From: Desarmillaria ectypa | Taxonomy: Eukaryota > Basidiomycota > Agaricomycetes > Agaricales > Physalacriaceae | Assembly: GCA_030407005.1 (NCBI GenBank) | Contig: JAUDYN010000003.1 | Location: 1,550,001 to 1,614,000, forward strand | Reading direction: 5' to 3' | DNA length: 64,000 nt | Made by a program: the position numbers and the translations under genes | The notes under the pieces: generated by a model | Told to the model about the DNA's origin: nothing | What the model saw: only the letters and a program-made list of their open reading frames with translations | Database searches by the model: none | Shown here: one piece after another, positions 57,241 through 64,000 of the stretch | Numbering within the stretch: the first letter of the stretch is position 1 | How the letters are laid out: each line of letters starts with the position of its first letter

Positions 57241-58367
57241 ATGCTGTCTCGTCTCCGATCTATCCTTGCCCACCTCAATCACTCCAGCCGAGCAAAAATG
57301 TCTACCGCGGTCCACAACACGAACGAGGCCTGCTGCACCATTCCTCCCGTTCTCTCTGAATATGAGCCCAAGGGTGCTATCAAACCTTATGGTGGCTTCC
57401 AGAAAGTCTATATCACTGGCCCGTCGACCAGCGAGAACGCTATCGTGGCTATCTTTGATATCTTTGGGTGAGCTTCATGCTGTTCTCCAAGCAATTTGTG
57501 TTAATATTTGCCTAGATTCTTTCCCCAGACCCAGCAGGGTGCTGACATCCTGGCATCCACTTTGAACACTATAGTCTATATGCCTGACTTCTTTGAGCCT
57601 GATTCTGCTTTCGACATCTCCAAATTTCCTCCAAAGACTGATGAGGACAAGGCGGCAGTACAGGCGTTCTTCGGGAGCACCGCCAGTCCTTCTGCCGCCA
57701 TAACCAAACTCAAGGCCTTTGGTGAGGCGCTCAAGAGCAATGGTGCTAAACGGGTCGGTGTCTATGGGATGTGCTGGGGTATGTATCATTCAGCCTTCCT
57801 CATTTCTAGCGTTCACATTTGCGATAGGTGGTAAGGTAGCTATTGCCTCTTGTGGAGAAGCTACTCCCTTCCATGCAGTATCTCTCCTCCATCCCGCGTA
57901 ATCAATCTTCCTGAAAAATTCGCAAGGTCTTATCTGTTTGTTTTCTGCAGGATGCTCTCTGCCGAAGATGCTGAGAAGTTGACTGTACCTCTTGCAATTT
58001 ATGTCTCTCGCGATGAACCGGTTGCCGAGGTATGCTAGCCTCATTGAAGCTTCATTCGTGTCTTATTTCCCATTAGTACCATAAAATTGTCGATATAATC
58101 TCCAAGAAGTCATTCGCTGACAAAAACGATGCCAAGAATTACGACAATATGTTCGTGTTCTATTTCCCCATCGGGGAACTCGGTTGATGTTCTTCCCAGG
58201 TTCCACGGTTGGGCCGCGGCTCGCAGCAATCTCAAACACGAAGATAACAGGAAAGAGTAAGCGTATTTCGTCTTGGATCACTGAAATTAGCTGTGCTCAA
58301 GATTTTGTCCAGATTTGAAGATGTGTACGGAAGACTTTCTACTTTCTTCCGACGCACTCTGGTTTGA
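57241..58367 (+). CDS. Dienelactone hydrolase family protein
   Basis: An alpha/beta-hydrolase of about 250-270 residues over about seven exons. Family motifs are KPYGGFQKVYITGP, NAIVAIFDIFG, YMPDFFEP, the nucleophile elbow GVYGMCWGG (Cys, across an intron), VSLLHPA, the acid YVSRDEPVAE (Asp) and the base FHGWAAARS (His), so the Cys-Asp-His triad is complete. It ends FFRRTLV at 58365-58367. Two in-frame ATGs exist. The one at 57241 adds MLSRLRSILAHLNHSSRAK, which is Arg/Ser/Leu-rich without acidic residues and looks like a mitochondrial presequence. The one at 57298 starts the conserved MSTAVHNTNEACCTIPP. Substrates of fungal members are generally unknown. Confidence 0.9.
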
Positions 58368-58471
58368 AGCAGGAAACTAAAGTTCAGAAGTGTAAATGTA
58401 CATAGTAGTATCATACACGATCATTGTGGTGATTATTACGCGAGCAACGAGGGAAAGAATAACATACGGGC

Positions 58472-60198
58472 TCAAATGTGATCGCCTACAGCATCGGTAG
58501 GAAAATCGTCACTGACCTTCCACAACCAAAATGGACCTAAGGCCGGTTGCATAAGTGGCAGCGAAAAAAGACTAGGACTACTCGTCTCACCAACGGGATC
58601 GCCTGGTGAAACGTCATTCCCAACAGCCCAGTCACAGGCAACAGAACGCACCTTGGTCGTGGGTAGTCGTTGTCCATGCGCCGACAACTCCTACAGCACT
58701 TGCAACACTACCAACCTGAACACCTTCCGAGCTACGTTGAGAGTGAGTGACAAGAGATGGTAGAATAATAATAGACGCATCAACCTCCACTGCGTTGTAC
58801 CGTCATAGATGGAAACCTTTTCACACTGTAAATAAGAACCGTGTACAGGAAACCAAACGAAAGGGCTCACAAATTTATAACAGACAACGCCGTCATTGCC
58901 CATTTTAACCATCCCCTCCATGTCAGATCTGTTTCCGTCCACTCCACACGAAATTCCGCGAAAGTACAGCGGTGGATATAGTGCATTGTGAATTGTAGGG
59001 TTGTTATCCATGTTGCTAAATTTCAGCGTATCACGGGCAACGACCTTCAGCTTCACTTCTAAGAGTCGAGTTGCTTCTCGAAAGCGAACGTTTTCCGTGA
59101 AGTATGCTTTATTTCTAGGTCCACGGAACACATTGGAGAACTAGAAGAGACTGAGCGTCAAGAATTTCAACAGCGCTTCGTATACATACGTTAAAAGCTA
59201 TGCGGTAAGGCGATAGATGAGATAGTCTGCAACCAGGAAATGGAGGCTACATACAAAATAAATCGCTAGCAGTATTTCGTAAGGCCCCAATATATAGTTA
59301 TACTGAGATGACAAACCGATAGTCCATGAAACAGACGTAACGTCTCCAAGTACCTGAAAATAGCCACTGTCAATGATGAAGGGTCATGTAGAAAACACGC
59401 ACCCTCAACTCCAGCCCAGTCCCGCTGACTAGCGATAGCTGGAGCGGAGAAAGCCCGAGTAGCCTCTAATCCAACAGGAGGCCTCACGTTCTTCCATATA
59501 TCTGGAAGATCAGCGAGATTGGCCCATATAACGGTCATGAGATGCTGGACATGAAGCCAGTTCACGCTTCCGTCTCCGAAATACGGCCCCCAATTGTTGT
59601 CCATATTATAATTTCGAAGATCGTACGCGAAACATCTGCTTTCGGTACGTTGACCCGAAGTAATGAGCGCATAGTCTTCATCTTCGTCCACATCTGAGAA
59701 AAGGAAATACACAGATAGCCGGGCGACCAGCTGTTGCAGCTGTTGAGGGGGCTGCCGGTAGAGTATATGGGACTGGTGAAGGAGACAAGTAAGCCAACGC
59801 AGACCTTTTGAAGGTACTGCCTGCATATCATGGATTTGTGACATGGGAGAAGCATCGTCTATGATAGATATGAACGTTTCCAGGGCAAATCTCAGCTGGT
59901 CGTCTGAGATACCACGTGTATATACGATGGACGCGGACATCATGCGTCGCTGCAGCTCCGCCTTCCAGCCATAGCGAAGGGGCATTGAGGATGTTGCACA
60001 TCGCAAGGATTTGCGAGGATCGTCGAAGTGATGTATGATAAGTTCCCTCCAGAGAAACTGATCATTAAAGGAATATACGACATCGTGGGCTGCTCGACAT
60101 GTCCTGGAGAACGCAGAAACATCTAAGGGATGGCAAAAGGCAAGTATATGCTGGATAATTTCCGGCGGGACAACGAAGAGAGTAGCAGGCGACGACAT
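58472..60198 (-). CDS. F-box protein
   Basis: An F-box at the N-terminus (MSSPATLFVVPPEIIQHILA followed by LDVSAFSRTCRAAHDVV) would bind Skp1 in an SCF ubiquitin ligase. The body resembles the large agaricomycete F-box family: SKGLRWLTCLLHQSHILYRQ, LPDIWKNVRPPVGLEATRAF and RDWAGVEG. Further on are TWRRYVCFMDYR, DLFSFNFSNVFRGPR, WLVL-type end GDPVGPFWLWKVSDD and a stop at 58472-58474. The middle is assembled from very short exons, including an 11-nt exon (59255-59265) and an 8-nt exon (59190-59197), flanked by introns of 51, 57 and 49 nt. ATG 60196-60198 is chosen because it sits directly before the F-box. The promoter of 117 bp is shared with the prenylcysteine lyase gene. Confidence 0.82.
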
Positions 60199-60315
60199 GG
60201 TGTAGGTTAAGGTTAGGCCGTTACCTGGACCTAGGCCTGATTTCCCTGTTCCGTTTCGCAACTTCGTTTCTGAAAACCACTTCGCCGTTGCGCATATACA
60301 AGGCATCGTCTAAAA

Positions 60316-62241
60316 ATGCGGCTGCTAGGTCTCCTCATCGTGCCTGCAGTGGTGCTCGCCTTCCAGTTCCCGTTCAAGGTTCCCTTTCTCAAAAACAAAC
60401 TTGACGATGACGCCACCGCTCCTCCAAGGATAGCAATCATCGGTGCTGGCGCTGGTGGAAGTTCTGCTGCTTTCTGGATCTCCAAGGCAAAGGAACGTTT
60501 TGGACTTGACCTTGAAGTCGATGTGTACGAGAGTTTGTCCTACATTGGCGGCCGTGCGTTGCAATTTCTGTTTCACTCCGTTGCACCTCATCTTGTGCTT
60601 ATGTAGGCAGCACGGTCGTCTACCCCTACAATGACCCAAGCCGTTATGCTCCTGTCGAACTTGGGGCCTCTATTTTCGTTGCTGCCAACAGGAATCTGTG
60701 GAGAGCGAGTGAGGAATTCAACCTAACAAGGACGCAGTGGGGGGACGATGATGCAAGTATGGGTGTGTGGGATGGCGAACAGCTACTTGTTTCTGTGAGC
60801 CTTTCTGCTTAGCCTATTTTGTTCCGTTTCCGATGTGGCTCAGGTTGGTGGAAGCTGGTGGGATACGATCAAACTGGTATGGAGGTACGGCGTGCTGTCT
60901 CCCAAGCGAACCGAAAACATGTAAGATATTACTATCTTCCTCTTTACCATGTATGAAACCGTTCTCTCTTCAATAGCGTCGAACAAATGGTAAAACAGTT
61001 CCTCAAATTCTACACTGCAGAGTCACCTCGGTGGGACAACATAACGGATTTGACCTCCTCCCTCGGCTGGACTGAACTTGTGTCTCGAAGCACAGCAGAT
61101 TTCTTGGAATCACGTCATATTAGAAAGAATTATGTTCGCGAAATAGTTGAAGCATCGACCAGAGTGAATTATGGACAGGTTCGTCCACTCTACCCACTTA
61201 TTTCTCTGAGGTTCACGTTGGAACAGAATGTTGATGCGATTCATGCTCTTGAGGGCGCGTGCTCCATGGCTACTACCGGTGCAGCCTCCATTCAGGGCGG
61301 AAACTATCAGATATTTGAGGCGTTTATACGCGCTTCAAACGCGTCAGTCTATCTCAATACAACTGCAAGTTATTTCTTTTTCAGGACGTCTCGTAGCTGA
61401 AGCATGAGACATAGGTCAATGCCATCACATCGAAACCGTATGCATCCACCTCGCAGGCGTGGACCGTACACAGCGACCAAGGAAGCAAGACATACAAGGC
61501 CGTGATTCTTGCTGCGCCTTTCCATTCGACTGGAATGGCTATTTCCCCTTCGCTGACTTCTCAGGTCCCTGAGCAACCTTACGTTCGTCTCCACGTTACT
61601 CTAATGTCGACAACCTCGCCCTCGGTCGATCCCGAGTACCTTAATTTACCCCCAACGGCTACTCCCCCAATTATGCTGTTGACCACACACGAGGGTGCAC
61701 GAAACGGCGGCAAAGAGCCCGAATTTAACTCCATTTCGTATCACGGTAAAATCTCAGATGATGAATGGGTCGTCAAAATTTTTTCGCAAGGAAGAAAGTC
61801 AGATGAGTGGCTGCGGAGGGTGTTCCGTGGTCAGGTCGGCTGGATACACCGCAAAGAGGTTAGTCATTTTTGCGGTAGTCATGCCATTGTTCATCCATCA
61901 TCTACTAGTGGGACGCTTATCCTGTCTTGCCACCCACAACGTCATTCCCCCCCGTAAAATTAGACGCCGGTTTCTATTACATCAACGCCTTTGAACCGTA
62001 CGTACTGTACATATTATTCAAGGTTCTTCCTTAACCTGATCCGGCGAGCAGGTTCATTTCAACGATGGAAACTGAGACGATCGCTTCTCGAAACGTCGTT
62101 GACCTCATGCTGAATGAAGAGTTCAGTTCAAGTATATGCGGACCCAGAATCTCTGCATCATCAGAGAGACAGCTCTCACTAGGCGAATACTACTTCCCAT
62201 CCCGCTATCCTGACAACTTTGTTTTGGGTTGGGATTGTTAA
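60316..62241 (+). CDS. PCYOX1: Prenylcysteine oxidase/lyase
   Basis: A FAD-dependent enzyme that oxidatively cleaves prenylcysteines from degraded prenylated proteins, normally in a vacuolar or lysosomal compartment. A signal peptide (MRLLGLLIVPAVVLAFQFPF) precedes the dinucleotide-binding motif IAIIGAGAGGSSAAFWISK. Family blocks follow: VDVYESLSYIGGRSTVV across an intron, VELGASIFVAANRNLWRA, FLESRHIRKNYVREIVEAS, ALEGACSMATTGAASIQGGN and KAVILAAPFHSTG. The C-terminal part has FEPFISTMETETIASRNVVD and SLGEYYFPSRYPDNFVLGWD, with a stop at 62239-62241. About 500 residues over about ten exons, normal for the family. Divergent from the F-box gene. Confidence 0.9.
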
Positions 62242-62377
62242 GCTAGGGATTGATCTGTATTCTAGTATAATGTACATTTGGTTGTAAAGTAACTGTTGCG
62301 TGGTTAAGAATTATATACAACAGGTTAGAACGGACGGATGGTGCAATCTATTTACTTGGATACTTTTCAATACTATA

Positions 62378-64000
62378 TCAAATGATTGTAGTGGCTGAAT
62401 CCTTCTTCTCTGACATTTCTTTGGGCTCTGATATCACGACATCGACGTCGATATCATGCGAGTGGACGGAATGGACGTCAACTTCCTGCGATTGCCGATG
62501 CATGTCGAGGTCAGGTTGCGCATGTCTGTCTCCAGCGGCTACAGCTTGTCCGGCAGATTGTGATGAGTCGAAGGGAGTTACCCAATCGGTATAATCACGA
62601 CGAATTTCGATGTAGTCGCTAGCAAACTCGCCAATCTGAATCCCTTCAGTAAGTAGACGAGCAGCAGTAGAAAAAAAGATATTCACCTCGACTTCATCCA
62701 TGCCTAGTCGTTCTCCCTCTGCAGTACTCCGCAGCTGCAAGCCTGGAATCATATCCACTGCTTTTGCAATCAATGCGGTAACAACGAAGCTGTAAGCCGT
62801 GGTAGCACAGACATAGGCGAATTGAATGTAGAGCTGCTTCCAATTGCGATCCATCCAGCCACCCATCGTGGCGGTGTTGATGCCATCCAGAGCTATCACT
62901 TTCGAATCTCCGAAAAATGCAGTAAGGATAAGGCCGACCATTCCGCCAACCGCGTGCTCAGCAAAAAGATCCAATGCGTCATCAATGCGCAGCAAGAACT
63001 TTACTAAGTACATAAGGGTTGATAAGTCGTGAGCTTGATGAAACTAATCGGGGATACCGACCTTTAGTTGCAAGATTACAGATGGCCGCGGAAACCACGC
63101 CAACTACTAGTGCGGCCCAAGGGTGGATATAGCCAGACGAGGGAGTCGCGGCAACTAGTCCAGCAATTGTACCAGAGCAGAAACCCACCATACTCCAACG
63201 ACGTTCAATGCGATAATCCATGAGACACCAGATCAATCCTCCGAAGGCGGCGGAAAGCATGGAGTTCCATATTGCCATTATGGCACGGAGATTAGCACCG
63301 AACGCACTACCACCATTGAATCCGAGCCAGCCGAAAAATAGAATAAAAGTTCCCAGATTGACTAAGGATACATTGTGCGGGCGGAAGTTGATGAGTTCTT
63401 TTTCCTGACGGCGGCCCAAGATCCATGCAAACGCGAGTCCGCTGACCCCGCTTCCGATTTCGACCGGTCCTCCGCCTGTGGGAATGGAATGATCAGTTCC
63501 CAAAGGAGTCTAAGCTAGACAATAAACCAACCTGCGAAATCGAGGACGCCCCATTTGAATGCCCACCCGTTAGAACTCCATGCCCAGCAAGCCAATGGAC
63601 AGTAAACCAGAGTTAACCAGATGAAAGTGAACAAGATTACAGGAAATACCCTCCCTCGCTCTGCAACACCTCCAACGAGAATACCGGCAGTTACGCACGC
63701 GAATTCCATCTGGAAGAAACTATAGAGTAGGTCGGGAATTAGAGGTGATCCCGGGGAAGGATTGGCCAGGACTTTTCGCAGGCCGAAATTGTGGAGGTTC
63801 CCAATGTAACCATTGGTGGCCGTCGGCGAAAAGGCTAATGAGTAACCCCAGAAAAACCATTGGAAGATGGTGATGGCATTGGCCGCAGAGACTACCCAAA
63901 TCAAGGACACTGCGCAAGGGTGTGAATTGTATTGATCAAGGGCGCGACGTTGTACTTACAGGCACTTTTTCGGCGAGCCAAGCCAGAGTAAAGAAATGCT
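62378..64000 (-). CDS. Ammonium transporter (Amt/Mep family), 5' end outside the window
   Basis: A plasma-membrane ammonium permease. From the right edge inward: the exon ending FLYSGLARRKSA, then SLIWVVSAANAITIFQWFFW, FQMEFACVTAGILVGG, ERGRVFPVILFTFIWLTLVY, GGPVEIGSGVSGLAFAWILG, PHNVSLVNLGTFILFFGWLG, GFNGGSAFGANLRA, LIWCLMDY and DALDLFAEHAVGGMVGLILT. Both pore histidines are visible, in RPHNVSL and AEHAVGG. The cytoplasmic tail (EIRRDYTDWVTPF and a His/Asp/Ser-rich end) stops at 62378-62380. Because the first exons lie beyond base 64000, the start and the Mep1/2/3-type class cannot be fixed. Confidence 0.93.

Noticed and set aside
1..64000. Search for CRISPR arrays, bacterial defence systems, LTRs, terminal repeats or a secondary-metabolite cluster
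   Set aside because: No regularly spaced repeats, no reverse transcriptase, integrase or transposase motifs, and no polyketide, peptide or terpene synthase were seen; the lone decayed oxygenase does not make a cluster.

Overview
The window is nuclear DNA of a filamentous basidiomycete, most likely an agaricomycete. Genes are dense on both strands, almost all are split by GT-AG introns of about 50 nt, and CT-rich tracts precede several start codons. The gene set (HOG-pathway MAP3K, sterol glucosyltransferase, SUR7 protein, GH72 glucanosyltransferase, Argonaute, agaric-type F-box protein) fits that group. I see no bacterial-style operon, CRISPR array, recognisable transposon or virus.

Layout. 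1-350: 3' end of an unidentified gene. 0.9-3.4 kb: multi-pass membrane protein (+). 3.6-8.0 kb: SSK2 MAP3K (-), sharing a 92-bp divergent promoter with RBG1/DRG1 GTPase (+, 8.1-10.2 kb). 10.7-12.2 kb: metallo-beta-lactamase-fold hydrolase (+). 12.4-13.3 kb: PRELI/MSF1 mitochondrial lipid-transfer protein (-), divergent from RIC1 (+, 13.5-17.4 kb). 17.6-19.0 kb: decayed 2-oxoglutarate/Fe(II) oxygenase gene. 19.2-24.6 kb: ATG26 (-), divergent from a SUR7-family protein (+). 26.1-27.5 kb: SET5 (-). 27.8 kb: intron-containing tRNA-Lys(CTT). 28.1-30.1 kb: GH72/CBM43 glucanosyltransferase (+). 30.3-32.1 kb: RRM plus zinc-knuckle SR-like protein (+). 32.3-38.8 kb: ABCC transporter (-). 39.4-42.3 kb: RhoGAP (+). 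42.8-45.4 kb: PIF1 helicase with an RNase H1-type hybrid-binding N-terminus (+). 45.5-47.4 kb: YSC84 (-), divergent from Argonaute (+, 47.7-51.0 kb). 51.4-53.3 kb: single-pass surface protein (+). 53.8-55.2 kb: LAS1 (-), divergent from a multi-pass membrane protein (+). 57.2-58.4 kb: dienelactone hydrolase (+). 58.5-60.2 kb: F-box protein (-), divergent from prenylcysteine lyase (+, to 62.2 kb). 62.4 kb to the right edge: ammonium transporter (-), 5' end missing.

The genes are not one pathway. They are housekeeping and surface or signalling genes: stress signalling, endosome/Golgi traffic and actin, cell wall and membrane, and RNA biology. The most striking signal is in gene structure. RBG1 has about 20 exons in 2.07 kb, including a 6-nt exon and an apparent single-nucleotide exon. 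PIF1 carries a 12-nt exon, and the F-box gene carries 11-nt and 8-nt exons. SSK2 has two 51-nt introns with no stop codon, one of them inside the catalytic loop.

Exon boundaries were read by eye from splice signals, reading frame and remembered family motifs. No alignment or RNA evidence was available.
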